DNA from: Trichocoleus sp.
Lineage (GTDB): Bacteria; Cyanobacteriota; Cyanobacteriia; Elainellales; Elainellaceae
Reading direction: 5' to 3'
Length of the DNA: 64,000 nucleotides
Assembly: GCA_036702865.1 (NCBI GenBank)
Contig: DATNQD010000027.1
Span: forward strand, 186,001-250,000
A model generated the notes under the pieces. The model was not told the origin of the DNA, searched no databases, and saw only the letters and a program-made list of their open reading frames with translations. Made by a program: the position numbers and the translations under genes. Numbering within the stretch: position 1 is the stretch's first letter; every line of letters begins with the position of its first letter. Below are positions 35,145 through 44,607 of this stretch, piece after piece.

Positions 35145-36050
35145 GTGGTGACTGATAATCGATCGACCGTTCGCAAAGTTCTCATTATTACTCTGTTCCT
35201 TAACCTTTTTGTGATGGGGTTAAAGGCGACTGTAGGGTGGTGGACAGGTTCTTTGAGCCTGTTGGCAGACGCTATGCACAGTTTTACAGATAGTGCAAAT
35301 AACATTCTTGGCTTAGTGACAAGTCAGATGTCTTCCCCTGAACCCGATCATGATCACCCTTATGGGCATCAGAAATATGAAGCGATCGGGGCATTAGGAA
35401 TTGCTGCTTTCTTAGGCATTGCCTGCTTCACAATTCTAGAAGGAGCGATCGAGCGATTGCTCAAGGGCGGAAACCTGATTCAGATCTCTGCGTCCGAGCT
35501 ATGGCTGCTCTTGCTTGTATTAGGTGTCAATATCTTTGTTGCTTTCTATGAACGCAGGGTTGGCTTACGAGTCGGTAGCCCGATTTTGATTGCTGATGCT
35601 CAGCATACGATGAGTGATATTTGGGTCACGATCACCGTTTTGGTAGGGTTGATTGGCATCTGGATTTGGAACTTTCAGTGGCTTGATGTGCTGCTGGCTT
35701 TCCCTGTTGCAGTGCTGGTTGTTTGGAGTGCCTGGCAGGTTCTACGGGATAACTTACCCTGGTTGGTGGATGAGATTGCTATTGCACCTGAAGCAATTCA
35801 TGGCGTGGTGATGGAGGTTCCGGGAGTCTTAAATTGTCACAGCATTGCCTCTAGAGGTCTATTGGGACGGCAGGTCTTTATTGAAATGCATTTGATTGTA
35901 GATGCGACGGATGTAGAAACAGCGCATCGTATTACTGAGGCAGTCGAAGCACATTTAGAAGAACGCTATCGTCCAGTGCGTGTCAGCATTCATATCGAAC
36001 CGCCCTCGTATCAAGAAGATCAGATTAGCTATGATGCCAGTTCAAAATAG
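35145..36050 (+). CDS. Cation diffusion facilitator (CDF) family metal transporter
   Basis: A proton/metal antiporter exporting Zn, Fe, Mn or similar cations. About 301 residues: six membrane helices, the TM2 metal site in LLADAMHSFTDSANNILGL and the TM5 site in IADAQHTMSDIWVTITV, both HxxxD. A C-terminal ferredoxin-like domain (VFIEMHLIVDATDVETAHRI) follows. The upstream GTG at 35115 is possible, but the GTG at 35145 has GAGGA seven bases ahead and fits the family start. The HxxxD rather than DxxxD form of the sites points away from classical Mn-CDFs. It converges with the matrixin gene, 3 bases between stops. Confidence 0.93.
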   Translation: MVTDNRSTVRKVLIITLFLNLFVMGLKATVGWWTGSLSLLADAMHSFTDSANNILGLVTSQMSSPEPDHDHPYGHQKYEAIGALGIAAFLGIACFTILEGAIERLLKGGNLIQISASELWLLLLVLGVNIFVAFYERRVGLRVGSPILIADAQHTMSDIWVTITVLVGLIGIWIWNFQWLDVLLAFPVAVLVVWSAWQVLRDNLPWLVDEIAIAPEAIHGVVMEVPGVLNCHSIASRGLLGRQVFIEMHLIVDATDVETAHRITEAVEAHLEERYRPVRVSIHIEPPSYQEDQISYDASSK

Positions 36051-36053
36051 ACA

Positions 36054-36860
36054 TTACTTTCCTGAAACTGACCAGCCTAACCGAGTCGGCTGCTGATAAA
36101 TCTGCTTTAGGGTGTTGATGTCCCGTTCGGAAATGGCAGGTGGGTTTCGGATCTGTGAGAAGTACATCACATCCGTTGGGGATGGACTATGCCCCCAAAT
36201 GCCTAAAGCATGACCTAACTCATGCCGAGCCGACGCCAAAATGTAAGCTTTGGTTTGCCCAGAACGAAGCCGAACTGTGAAGCGGTGAGACAAAATAGCT
36301 GGAACAGTCGATCGATCGACAAAAAGTTCATATCGGGTTTCAGCAGCCTGAGCACGGAGCCCCTGGTTATTCCCTACTGTAGTTTGCGAATTGCTCTGCC
36401 GAAGCGGTGGCGTACTGCGCCAAATGGAAATGTCTGCCTGTTCCTGAGAATTGACTCGTTCAAGCGGCAAATAAACTTGCCATTCCTGAACTGCTTGAGC
36501 CACTGCATCAACCCAATCTTGACTGCGATCGACTGTGGGCATCTGGGACGGAGGCTCTACAAAAACCCTGATTGGGAAGCGTGACCAGATCAGAAAACCA
36601 ACAGGGGTTGATTGGATAGCAGCAAAATAATTTCCCTGACGATTGTCTTGCCACTGTTTGAGTTGGGACGGCAGTGGATGAATTTGAAGGGCAGGCAACT
36701 GTTCCTGAAACTGCCTATCCGCTGGTTGGGCGATCGATCGAACTGGAAGGGTCTGTAGAAAAACGACTGAAACAGCAGTTATGGCGATCGTTGTGATACT
36801 AAAAAACAGGCGCAGCGTCGAGGAATTGCTCCAAACCCGACACCACACCCGTTGCATCAT
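36054..36860 (-). CDS. Matrixin-like zinc metalloprotease (M10-type)
   Basis: A 268-residue membrane-anchored or secreted protease. An N-terminal hydrophobic segment (LRLFFSITTIAITAVSVVFL, about 17-36) is a signal anchor. The C-terminal catalytic region has the zinc helix ARHELGHALGIWGHS (about 211-225) with His213, Glu214, His217 and His224, and a Met turn at DVMYFS. The distance from the second to the third His is one residue longer than in animal matrix metalloproteases. Related proteins occur in many cyanobacteria; substrates are unknown. Confidence 0.88.
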   Translation of the reverse strand: MMQRVWCRVWSNSSTLRLFFSITTIAITAVSVVFLQTLPVRSIAQPADRQFQEQLPALQIHPLPSQLKQWQDNRQGNYFAAIQSTPVGFLIWSRFPIRVFVEPPSQMPTVDRSQDWVDAVAQAVQEWQVYLPLERVNSQEQADISIWRSTPPLRQSNSQTTVGNNQGLRAQAAETRYELFVDRSTVPAILSHRFTVRLRSGQTKAYILASARHELGHALGIWGHSPSPTDVMYFSQIRNPPAISERDINTLKQIYQQPTRLGWSVSGK

Positions 36861-36924
36861 TAGATTAATCAGATTAATTGTGACTTATCCTGAAAAACTA
36901 AGAATTTGCTGAGGTCAAGAATTG

Positions 36925-37155
36925 CTACTGGGGTAGCCAGCCAGCACTCAAGACGACCGTTAAGCCCATAAAGAGAGCAGTCAGAGTCCAGGTGACTCGG
37001 TTTAAGGTAACTTCCGCACTCTTGGTGCTGGTAAACAGTTGTGCCTGACCGCCCAAACCACCTAAACCATCCCCTTTAGGGCTATGCAGCAGCACCAACA
37101 CAATCAACCCAACCGCAGAGATCGCCCACAAAACTTGAAAGATTGTCGTAATCAT
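36925..37155 (-). CDS. secG: Protein translocase subunit SecG
   Basis: The small SecYEG channel subunit, 76 residues with two membrane helices: TTIFQVLWAISAVGLIVLVL and VTWTLTALFMGLTVVLSAGW, joined by the Gly-rich loop SPKGDGLGGLGGQAQLFT that is the family signature. It lies 52 bases downstream of gpmI in the same direction; gpmI-secG is a common bacterial pair. Confidence 0.95.
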   Translation of the reverse strand: MITTIFQVLWAISAVGLIVLVLLHSPKGDGLGGLGGQAQLFTSTKSAEVTLNRVTWTLTALFMGLTVVLSAGWLPQ

Positions 37156-37207
37156 GACTCAGGAGGTTTATTAACGTCAGGTCAAACAGAGCAGACTATA
37201 CTCCATT

Positions 37208-38806
37208 CTACAGAGAGAGGTGGATTGGTGTTCGGTTTGCCCGTACATCAAGCTCAGCAGGTTGAATCATCGATTGCCCTGTCATCTCGGCGGGTTGAGG
37301 CAGTCCCAGAATTTGCAGAATTGTTGGGGCAATGTCAGCAAGTGTCCCATCCGATCGCAGCGCTACATCAGTCCCATAGTTGGGGATCTTGCGTCTCTCG
37401 CCTTCGATCAGAATAAACGGTACTGGATTTGTAGTGTGAGCTGTCCATGGGTTGCCCTGTTCATCCCACATTTGCTCTGCATTGCCATGGTCCGCAATGA
37501 TAATCGCCGTACCGCCCATTTTGCTGATGCTTTCTAGAAGCCGTCCCAGGCAATGATCAACCGTTTCAACGGCTGTGACCGTTGCTTCCAAATTGCCCGT
37601 ATGCCCAACCATATCTGGGTTTGCATAGTTGATGACAACCAGGGAATAGATACCCTGTTGAATTGCCTCAACGACCCCATCTGTGACTTCCACCGCAGAC
37701 ATTTTAGGAGCGCGATCGTAAGTTGCCACCATAGGGCTAGGAACCAGCGTTCGATATTCGCCTGCAAAGGGTTCCTCTATGCCGCCATTGAAGAAATAAG
37801 TGACATGGGCATACTTCTCCGTTTCAGCAGTTCGGAGCTGCTTGAGTCCATGCTGCGCAATCACCTGTCCCAGAATATTATTCAAGTTCTGAGGCTCAAA
37901 GGCGACCAGCACTGGAAAAGCCGGGTCGTACTGAGTGAAGGTGACAAAGGCGAGGGGAGTAATCAGCTGCCGCTCAAATCCTTGAAACTTTGGATCGACA
38001 AATACTTGAGTCAACTGCCGAGCGCGATCGGGGCGGAAATTGAAGAAAATAATTCCATCCCCAGGCTCAATTGCACCGGGAGCAATCCGGGTTGGAATCA
38101 CAAATTCGTCTGTAACGCCTGCCTCATAGGAAGCCTGAAGTACTTCAAACGCCGATCGCCCATCCCCCTCGCCGTCTTGGGTCATCACGTTATAGGCTTT
38201 CTGAGTCCGGTCCCAGCGCCGATCGCGATCCATCGTGTAATAACGTCCACTCAGCGTCACAATTTGCCCAACGCCGATTGATTGAATATGGTTCTCAACT
38301 TTCTGAACTGCTGCCAGTCCGTCAGTTGGTTTTGTGTCCCGTCCGTCCGTCACAAAATGAACGCAGACATCCTTCAAGCTCTGCTCTTTTGCAAGATCAA
38401 GTAGGCCTAACAAATGGCTCAAATGGGAGTGAACGCCGCCTTCTGAGCAAAGACCAATCAAATGAAGCTTACTGTTGCGCTGCCGCACCTCATGGCAGAC
38501 CTGTAACAGGGCAGAATTGCTAAGCAATGTCCCATCTTCAACAGCATCAGTAATCCGAACGAGCTCCTGTGGTACGATCCGCCCTGCACCGATATTCAGG
38601 TGTCCAACTTCAGAATTGCCCATCTGACCGTCAGGCAATCCAACACTTTTACCAGAAGTCCGAATTAAGGTTCGGGGATAAGCTGCCCAGAGACTGTCCA
38701 TAATGGGGGTTTTGGCAACTGCAATTGCGTTACCATCGGCTTCTTCACGGTAGCCCCAGCCATCTAATATTACGAGCACTACTGGAGAAATTGGCACCTG
38801 CGCCAT
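37208..38806 (-). CDS. gpmI: 2,3-bisphosphoglycerate-independent phosphoglycerate mutase
   Basis: GpmI interconverts 3- and 2-phosphoglycerate in glycolysis and carbon-fixation outflow, with Mn as cofactor. The 532-residue protein belongs to the alkaline-phosphatase superfamily. The first Asp is in VLVILDGWGYREEADGNAIA and the phospho-Ser in GNSEVGHLNIGAGR. The substrate domain includes HLIGLCSEGGVHSHLSHLLG and FVTDGRDTKPTDG. The second metal set is seen in YANPDMVGHTGNLEATVTAV and IIIADHGNAEQMWD. It is followed by secG. Confidence 0.98.
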   Translation of the reverse strand: MAQVPISPVVLVILDGWGYREEADGNAIAVAKTPIMDSLWAAYPRTLIRTSGKSVGLPDGQMGNSEVGHLNIGAGRIVPQELVRITDAVEDGTLLSNSALLQVCHEVRQRNSKLHLIGLCSEGGVHSHLSHLLGLLDLAKEQSLKDVCVHFVTDGRDTKPTDGLAAVQKVENHIQSIGVGQIVTLSGRYYTMDRDRRWDRTQKAYNVMTQDGEGDGRSAFEVLQASYEAGVTDEFVIPTRIAPGAIEPGDGIIFFNFRPDRARQLTQVFVDPKFQGFERQLITPLAFVTFTQYDPAFPVLVAFEPQNLNNILGQVIAQHGLKQLRTAETEKYAHVTYFFNGGIEEPFAGEYRTLVPSPMVATYDRAPKMSAVEVTDGVVEAIQQGIYSLVVINYANPDMVGHTGNLEATVTAVETVDHCLGRLLESISKMGGTAIIIADHGNAEQMWDEQGNPWTAHTTNPVPFILIEGERRKIPNYGTDVALRSDGTLADIAPTILQILGLPQPAEMTGQSMIQPAELDVRANRTPIHLSL

Positions 38807-38940
38807 GTTGAATTATCCTTCTGTTCAGCAATCTCTCAGGCAATGATATCACTCAGCCTTTCCAGATGTGTTATTAGAATTCCGGAAGAATCGATGCAGA
38901 AATTCTTGCCTACAGTGGGGATCAGCTAGGCGTTTGCCTT

Positions 38941-40656
38941 TTAATTTTTCACTTCATCCCGACGCTTTTGCTTATCTTTTTGTTTTTCTCGCTTCGCTGC
39001 TGCTTTCGCAGCTTTTTCTGCCTCAATTGCTGCCAGCCTTTCTTTTTCTTTTTCCTCGGCAATTTTATCTAAATAGTAATGATAATCACCGGGATAAAGC
39101 CGCAGTTCTCCCTCTCGAATTTCAACAATTTTGGTTGCAACCTGTGAGATGAAATAGCGATCGTGCGACACAATAATGGCACTCCCATCGTAGTGCTGCA
39201 AAGCTTCTTCTAGCGTCTCTTTCGCAGGAATATCAAGATGGTTTGTTGGCTCATCCAGAATCAGCAAGTTCGCGGGTCGTAATAGCATTTTTGCCAGAGC
39301 CAGCCGAGCTTTTTCACCGCCGCTTAAAGCTGCAACCTTTTTAAAGACAGTGTCTTCGCTGAACAAAAACTTTCCTAATAAAGTCCTGACATCTTCATTT
39401 TTCCAATCAGGGACTTCGTCATGGATAGTATCCATCACAGTTTTTTCGAGATCCAGTGCCTCTGCTTGATTCTGCTCAAAATAGCCAGGAATAACGTTGT
39501 GGTTACCAATTTCCACTGTCCCTTCAAGGGGTTTCTCAGTGCCTGTAATGAGACGAAGAAGGGTTGATTTACCTGCTCCGTTTGGACCGAGAATTGCCAC
39601 CCGATCGCCTCGCTCAATCAGCAGATTCGCGCCCAGGAATAAAATATTATCCCCGTAGATATGGGTCATATTTTTAATGCATACAACCTCACGTCCGCTT
39701 CTGGGTGCAGGCGGAAATCGAAAATGCAATGTTCGGACGTTGCCAATGGGAGCTTCGACTCGCTCAACCTTCTCAAGCTGCTTTTCTCGGCTCTTGGCTT
39801 GCGTACTTCGGGTTGCACTTGCACGAAAGCGATCGACAAATGCTTGTTGCTTTTCCAGCTCTTTTTGCTGATGTTCATAGGCACTGAGCTGTGCCATTTG
39901 CGCTTCGGCTTTTTGCTGAAGATAGGAGCTATAGTTGCCCAGGTAAGTAGTCGAAACACCTCGCTCTGTCTCAACAATCTGGGTGCAAAGACGGTCGAGA
40001 AACTCTCGGTCATGAGAAACAATGACCATTGGCGTGGTTAAGCCCTTCAAATAGACTTCTAGCCATTCGATCGTTTCTAAGTCCAAATGGTTTGTTGGCT
40101 CGTCTAGCAGCAACACATCAGGCGATTGCAGCAAAATTTTGCCCAAGCCCATCCGCATCTGCCAACCGCCACTAAAGTCACTAACCAGCCGATCGCCATC
40201 CCCAGGCTGAAATCCAAGTTCTGGCAAAATCTTTTCAATTTGAGCTTCCAGCCCATACCCGTCTAGGGCTTCAAACTGTCGCTGAAACCGATCGAGTTGA
40301 TGAATTAGTTTTTCGAGTTCATCTGGGTCCGCAGACTGCATGGCATGTTGAATGTGCAACAGCCCTTCATGTGCCCGACTTGCCTCTCCAAATGCTCGCC
40401 AAAGCTCATCCCGCACTGCTCGGTTTGGGTCCACATCAAACTCTTGAGTCAGGTAAGCAATTCGTAGACTCGCAGGACGAATAATTTCTCCAAAGGTTGG
40501 CTCAATCTCTCCGGCAATAATCTTGAGCTGTGTCGATTTGCCTGCTCCATTAACGCCGACTAAGCCAATCCGATCGCCAGGCTTAACTTCCCAGCTTACA
40601 TCCTTCAGCACTTCGCCGGTTGGATAAATTTTGCCAATATGTTCCAGACGCAGCAT
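38941..40656 (-). CDS. ABC-F family ATPase (ribosome-associated type)
   Basis: A cytoplasmic protein of 571 residues with two ABC cassettes and no membrane domain, the ABC-F layout. Cassette 1 has GLVGVNGAGKST, LVSDFSGGWQMRMGLGKILL and LLLDEPTNHLDLETIEW. The linker with AQMAQLSAYEHQQKELEKQQ is the P-site tRNA-interacting coiled segment. Cassette 2 has AILGPNGAGKST, LSGGEKARLALAKMLL and LILDEPTNHLDIPAKE. The C-terminus is an Arg/Lys/Ala-rich coiled extension. ABC-F proteins act in translation, easing stalled ribosomes or giving antibiotic tolerance; the subfamily (Uup, YbiT, EttA) is not decided. Confidence 0.93.
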   Translation of the reverse strand: MLRLEHIGKIYPTGEVLKDVSWEVKPGDRIGLVGVNGAGKSTQLKIIAGEIEPTFGEIIRPASLRIAYLTQEFDVDPNRAVRDELWRAFGEASRAHEGLLHIQHAMQSADPDELEKLIHQLDRFQRQFEALDGYGLEAQIEKILPELGFQPGDGDRLVSDFSGGWQMRMGLGKILLQSPDVLLLDEPTNHLDLETIEWLEVYLKGLTTPMVIVSHDREFLDRLCTQIVETERGVSTTYLGNYSSYLQQKAEAQMAQLSAYEHQQKELEKQQAFVDRFRASATRSTQAKSREKQLEKVERVEAPIGNVRTLHFRFPPAPRSGREVVCIKNMTHIYGDNILFLGANLLIERGDRVAILGPNGAGKSTLLRLITGTEKPLEGTVEIGNHNVIPGYFEQNQAEALDLEKTVMDTIHDEVPDWKNEDVRTLLGKFLFSEDTVFKKVAALSGGEKARLALAKMLLRPANLLILDEPTNHLDIPAKETLEEALQHYDGSAIIVSHDRYFISQVATKIVEIREGELRLYPGDYHYYLDKIAEEKEKERLAAIEAEKAAKAAAKREKQKDKQKRRDEVKN

Positions 40657-40767
40657 TGAAGGGCTCCGAGGGAGAGAAGTAGTTCATGTTTAATGTAACA
40701 GAAATGTTACCCACGCGGCTGTAGACTCAAGGCATTTCAGAGCAGTCCCAGCCCTCATTGATTTCAT

Positions 40768-42039
40768 TCATGCTCTACCTTCTCCATCCATAACTAACGC
40801 CCGGACAAATTCGTAGAGATCTGCTTCCGATCGCCCTTCCAACTGCCGATCTTTTAGCTCCATCAATCCTTGAGCAAACTCTGTCGATCGCTTGCGATAC
40901 TGTATGTTGCCTGCCAGCAGATCCATAAACACTTCTTGTTCAATTTGTAGGCGGCTTGCGTCTTCTGCCAGCGGTGAGGCATAAGCAACGCTATCAACCT
41001 CATACTTCAGCAGAAAAATTAGCGCATGACTAAGCTGCTGGAGTTCACGTTGCAAGGAGCGCGTATCCAGGTCGAGACGCTCAAATCCAATTTCTCCGGT
41101 TATTCGCAGTTCTACGATCGGTGCATCTGCTGGATTGATGCGGTTAGTTTGGATCGCTTGTTGTACCTCTAAGATCGCCGCCTGTCGCAGTTCTTCTACG
41201 GTTTCATTTCCCCGTGTGGTTAAACTAAGCCGCACTGTGGGACGTTGATAATAGTCTTGCTTGAGCAATGCCTCAACTCCAGCATCACTGATCTCTACCA
41301 GGTATACGCCTCGTTGATAGCTTCCTTCCTCCATGCTGTTTGCTTCAATGGAGCCAGGGTTGAAAATCCATCCCTCATGCTCGTAGTTTTTATGAATATG
41401 TCCTAGTCCTAAGTAATCAACTCCAGCTTGCTTTAAAGGCAGCAAGTCAGAATAGCGCAATGCTCCTTGATATCGCGCGATTTGACCCTCCATCCCATGA
41501 TGAAATAGCAAAATAGTTTGACCCGGACTCGGCGGTAAGGTCTGCATTGCCTCACTCATTTGTTCGATCGCCTTTGGTGCCGCAGAACCATACCATTGAG
41601 ACCCCAAAACTCGAACCCCACAGTCCAGATCCAGGTAGCCACCTTGCCTGTTTTGCTTTTGCCAAGGGGAATAAAAGGGTTCTCCTGCTGAGACATCCCC
41701 CGGCTCCAGCAGAATCAGTAAGTCCCAATCTGCTAAATAGCGCAACCAGTTCGTTTTGGTTCCGTAAGGGCGATTATCGTGGTTGCCCTCGATCGCAATA
41801 ACTGGGATTCCTGCTTGCCGAAGTTCTCGCAAACAATACTGAGCTTGATTGAGTGTTGCAGGTTGAATGTTGCGGTGTTCAAATAAGTCGCCTGCAATCA
41901 CTACAAAATCAACTTTTTCTTCCAGAGCATATTTAGCGAGAGCATCCTCAAAGGCATAAAAAAAATCCTGAGTCCGCTCTTTGCTGTCATAGCGATCGAA
42001 ACCCAGGTGAATGTCAGCAAGATGAAGAAAACGAGGCAT
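40768..42039 (-). CDS. DNA repair exonuclease, SbcD/Mre11-like
   Basis: A calcineurin-like metallophosphoesterase of 423 residues. The five metal motifs are visible in order: LADIHLGFDRYD, VIAGDLFEHRN, AIEGNHDNRPYG, LLFHHGMEGQ and LGLGHIHKNYEHEGW. The capping and C-terminal region is as in the SbcD/YhaO group. These nucleases process DNA ends and hairpins, usually with an SMC-like partner (SbcC), which is not in this window. It is co-directional with the ABC-F gene, about 110 bases upstream of it, and follows prfA. Confidence 0.88.
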   Translation of the reverse strand: MPRFLHLADIHLGFDRYDSKERTQDFFYAFEDALAKYALEEKVDFVVIAGDLFEHRNIQPATLNQAQYCLRELRQAGIPVIAIEGNHDNRPYGTKTNWLRYLADWDLLILLEPGDVSAGEPFYSPWQKQNRQGGYLDLDCGVRVLGSQWYGSAAPKAIEQMSEAMQTLPPSPGQTILLFHHGMEGQIARYQGALRYSDLLPLKQAGVDYLGLGHIHKNYEHEGWIFNPGSIEANSMEEGSYQRGVYLVEISDAGVEALLKQDYYQRPTVRLSLTTRGNETVEELRQAAILEVQQAIQTNRINPADAPIVELRITGEIGFERLDLDTRSLQRELQQLSHALIFLLKYEVDSVAYASPLAEDASRLQIEQEVFMDLLAGNIQYRKRSTEFAQGLMELKDRQLEGRSEADLYEFVRALVMDGEGRA

Positions 42040-42111
42040 AGTACAGTTGGACTAGAGACTGAGGTTATTCTAGACCCTTCCTTCCAGATATTCCACCTAG
42101 TACCTGCAGCC

Positions 42112-43218
42112 TTAGACGGAAGCCGTTGAAGTGGAAGCGGCAAGTTCCTCAAGCTGCTCCTGCTGATCTTGAGAAATACAGGATTGAATCAGTGTTTCCA
42201 GGTCGCCCTCTAGGACAGGAGTAAGCGTAAAGTTCTGCCCCAAACGGTGGTCTGTGACCCGATTATCTTTGTAGTTATAGGTGCGAATCTTCTCTGACCT
42301 GGCACCTGTTCCAACCTGAGACCGCCGCATTGAAGTTACAGCTTCCCGCTGTTCACGCAGCTTCATTTCAAACAGTTTTGCCCGCAGGATTTGCATCGCT
42401 CGTTCTCTGTTTTGCAGCTGCGATCGTTCCTCAGTACAAAAGACACGAATTCCAGTGGGTTTGTGGAAAAGGTCAACCGCTGTTTCCACCTTGTTCACGT
42501 TTTGTCCACCTGCACCACCCGATCGAGCAGTTGTGATGTCCACATCCTTCGGATCAATGTCAACCTCAACGTCGTCTACTTCAGGCATCACAGCAACGGT
42601 TGCAGTCGAGGTATGAACTCGCCCACCTGCTTCAGTCACAGGAACTCGCTGCACTCGATGAACGCCCGCCTCAAACTTTAACTGACTGTAAACCTGGTCG
42701 CCCTGAATCTCCAAAATGGCTTCTTTAAAGCCACCCATATCTGCTAAAGACTCACTGACCAACTTAACCCGCCAGTTCTGACGCTCAGCATAACGAGAAT
42801 ACATCCGCACCAAATCGCCTGCCCAAATACTGGCTTCGTCACCGCCCGTACCAGCTCGAATTTCTAGCATGATGTTTTTATCATCATTCGGATCACGCGG
42901 CAGCAGTAAAACCTTGAGCCGATTTTCCAGGGTCATTAGCTTTTCTGCAAGCTCTTCAACTTCCAGGGTCGCCATTTCTCGCAGTTCTACATCTCCTGCC
43001 GCATCCTTGAGAATTTGCCTTGCGCCTTCTAGCTCTTCCTGTGTCTGCCGCCAATCCTCGAAGGTGTTGACTGTTTCTTCCAGCGAAGACCGTGCCTTTG
43101 CCACACGTTGGAATTCGGTTGGATCAGTTGCCACATCTGGATCAGCTAACCGTCGAGTTAATTCATTGAAGGTTTGCTCAACAGACTTTAGTTTTTCAAG
43201 TAAGTAGGATTCAGCCAT
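42112..43218 (-). CDS. prfA: Peptide chain release factor 1
   Basis: RF1 ends translation at UAA and UAG. The peptidyl-tRNA hydrolysis motif GGQ is in [20 protein letters not shown]. The codon-recognition segment with [20 protein letters not shown] is conserved, and the N-terminal helical domain (NKRLADPD-like region) is present. The ATG at 43218 ([13 protein letters not shown]) gives 368 residues; an upstream frame to 43236 lacks conserved residues. It is the last gene of the ribosomal-protein region, after rpmE, as in other cyanobacteria. A hairpin lies in the short gap before it. Confidence 0.96.
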   Translation of the reverse strand: MAESYLLEKLKSVEQTFNELTRRLADPDVATDPTEFQRVAKARSSLEETVNTFEDWRQTQEELEGARQILKDAAGDVELREMATLEVEELAEKLMTLENRLKVLLLPRDPNDDKNIMLEIRAGTGGDEASIWAGDLVRMYSRYAERQNWRVKLVSESLADMGGFKEAILEIQGDQVYSQLKFEAGVHRVQRVPVTEAGGRVHTSTATVAVMPEVDDVEVDIDPKDVDITTARSGGAGGQNVNKVETAVDLFHKPTGIRVFCTEERSQLQNRERAMQILRAKLFEMKLREQREAVTSMRRSQVGTGARSEKIRTYNYKDNRVTDHRLGQNFTLTPVLEGDLETLIQSCISQDQQEQLEELAASTSTASV

Positions 43219-43270
43219 AGCGAGCAGCCTCTGCACAAGTTGAAAAAGTAGATAGAAATAGGCAGATACT

Positions 43271-43309
43271 AAAAATCGTCCCCAGCCGTTGTTGTGAAAG
43301 TGGCAGGGG
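43271..43309 (-). terminator. Hairpin between rpmE and prfA, possible terminator or attenuator
   Basis: On the minus strand CCCC-T-GCC pairs with GGC-T-GGGG (one T-T mismatch) around a 14-base loop, followed four bases later by five T residues. It lies 25 bases past the rpmE stop. It could end the ribosomal-protein transcript, leaving prfA to a weaker read-through. Confidence 0.5.
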
Positions 43310-43333
43310 CGATCGATTCAATCACTATCAGGG

Positions 43334-43582
43334 CTACTTCTTCGAGTCAGAATTATCGCTAGAAGCTGTGCTGGAATCAGTCATGCCATACTTCCGCAAG
43401 AAACGCTCTACTCGCCCTTCAGTATCAATAATCTTCTGGGTTCCAGTGAAAAAAGGATGATTGCCAGACCAAACGTCAACATGCAGTTCAGGCTTTGTAG
43501 AACCAACTGTCATCACAACTTCACCGTTGCAATAAACCTTTGCCTCTGGATACCACTCAGGATGAATCCCCTCTTTAGCCAT
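43334..43582 (-). CDS. rpmE: 50S ribosomal protein L31, zinc-free (C-minus) type
   Basis: An 82-residue large-subunit protein at the central protuberance. GIHPEWYPEAKVYCNGEVVM and NHPFFTGTQKIIDTEGRVER are the family signature. Only one Cys (in YCNGE) is present, so the CxxC zinc site of the C-plus form is missing. The C-terminal tail is Ser/Asp/Lys-rich and probably disordered. It follows rpsI by about 100 bases. Confidence 0.95.
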   Translation of the reverse strand: MAKEGIHPEWYPEAKVYCNGEVVMTVGSTKPELHVDVWSGNHPFFTGTQKIIDTEGRVERFLRKYGMTDSSTASSDNSDSKK

Positions 43583-43685
43583 GATTCCCTCAACTCAATA
43601 TATGGTAAAACTACATCTATCTTAGACTTCAGGCAAAATGCCAGCCCTAACCGAAAGGCTGACAAAGCTGAACAAATGAGAGTAT

Positions 43686-44099
43686 CTAACGCTTGGAGTA
43701 CTGCGGAGCTTTCCGAGCCTTGTGCAAACCGTACTTTTTCCGCTCCTTCGCGCGGGGATCACGAGTTAGGTATCCCTCAACCTTAAGCGGCTTCCGGTTC
43801 TCCGGATCAAGCTGGCATAGTGCTCGAGCCACACCGAGGCGAATGGAATCAGCTTGCCCTGTTAAACCGCCCCCTCTTACATTGACCAAAATGTCGTACT
43901 CAGCCTCCAGCCCTAGAGTATCTAGTGGAGCTTTCGCAGCTGCTAGATAGCCGGGGTTGAACTGCAAGTACAAATCACCAGGTTTCCCGTTGATGGTCAG
44001 TTGACCACTACCAGGAACAAGACGAACACGGGCAACAGCAGACTTACGCCGTCCTGTTCCCCAATACACTACGCGATCAGAGGTTTCAATTGCTTGCAT
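43686..44099 (-). CDS. rpsI: 30S ribosomal protein S9
   Basis: The 137-residue S9 contacts the P-site tRNA through its extended C-terminus, here [12 protein letters not shown]. The family blocks [38 protein letters not shown] and [20 protein letters not shown] are present. Its ATG overlaps the rplM stop by one base (TAATG), implying coupled translation of the L13-S9 pair. Confidence 0.97.
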   Translation of the reverse strand: MQAIETSDRVVYWGTGRRKSAVARVRLVPGSGQLTINGKPGDLYLQFNPGYLAAAKAPLDTLGLEAEYDILVNVRGGGLTGQADSIRLGVARALCQLDPENRKPLKVEGYLTRDPRAKERKKYGLHKARKAPQYSKR

Positions 44100-44551
44100 T
44101 AGTCTTCTCCAGGAACAGTCTTAATATCTAGGGGTTGCGGCTTCTGTGCTTGATGAGGATGGTCAGATCCTGCATACACTTTAAGCTTTGTGAATAGCTG
44201 CCGCCCCAGGGAATTTTTAGGCAGCATTCCTTTAACTGCTTGCTCAATAATGCGTTCAGGTAAACGCGCCTGTAATTGAGTAAAAGTTTCAGTCTTCATC
44301 CCACCAGGACGACCTGAGTGGCGACGATACAATTTCTGACTCCGTTTTTTGCCCGTCACATCAACTTTGTCTGCATTAATTACAACAACAAAGTCGCCTG
44401 TATCAAGGTGAGGCGTATAAATCGGTTTATTTTTACCACGCAGAACCGTTGCAATTTCAGTAGCAAGTCTACCTAAGCGCTGGTCTGCGGCATCAACTAC
44501 ATACCAGTTCCGCTCGATCGATCCATGTGGAGGGAGGTAAGTTTTAGTCAT
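44099..44551 (-). CDS. rplM: 50S ribosomal protein L13
   Basis: A 150-residue early-assembly protein of the large subunit. [40 protein letters not shown] and [20 protein letters not shown] are typical. It is preceded by truA (about 55-base gap) and coupled to rpsI downstream. Confidence 0.97.
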   Translation of the reverse strand: MTKTYLPPHGSIERNWYVVDAADQRLGRLATEIATVLRGKNKPIYTPHLDTGDFVVVINADKVDVTGKKRSQKLYRRHSGRPGGMKTETFTQLQARLPERIIEQAVKGMLPKNSLGRQLFTKLKVYAGSDHPHQAQKPQPLDIKTVPGED

Positions 44552-44607
44552 GACACATTAGCTATCCTTATCATACGAGAGAGAAAAATTGTCTGGCTTA
44601 TTGCATC

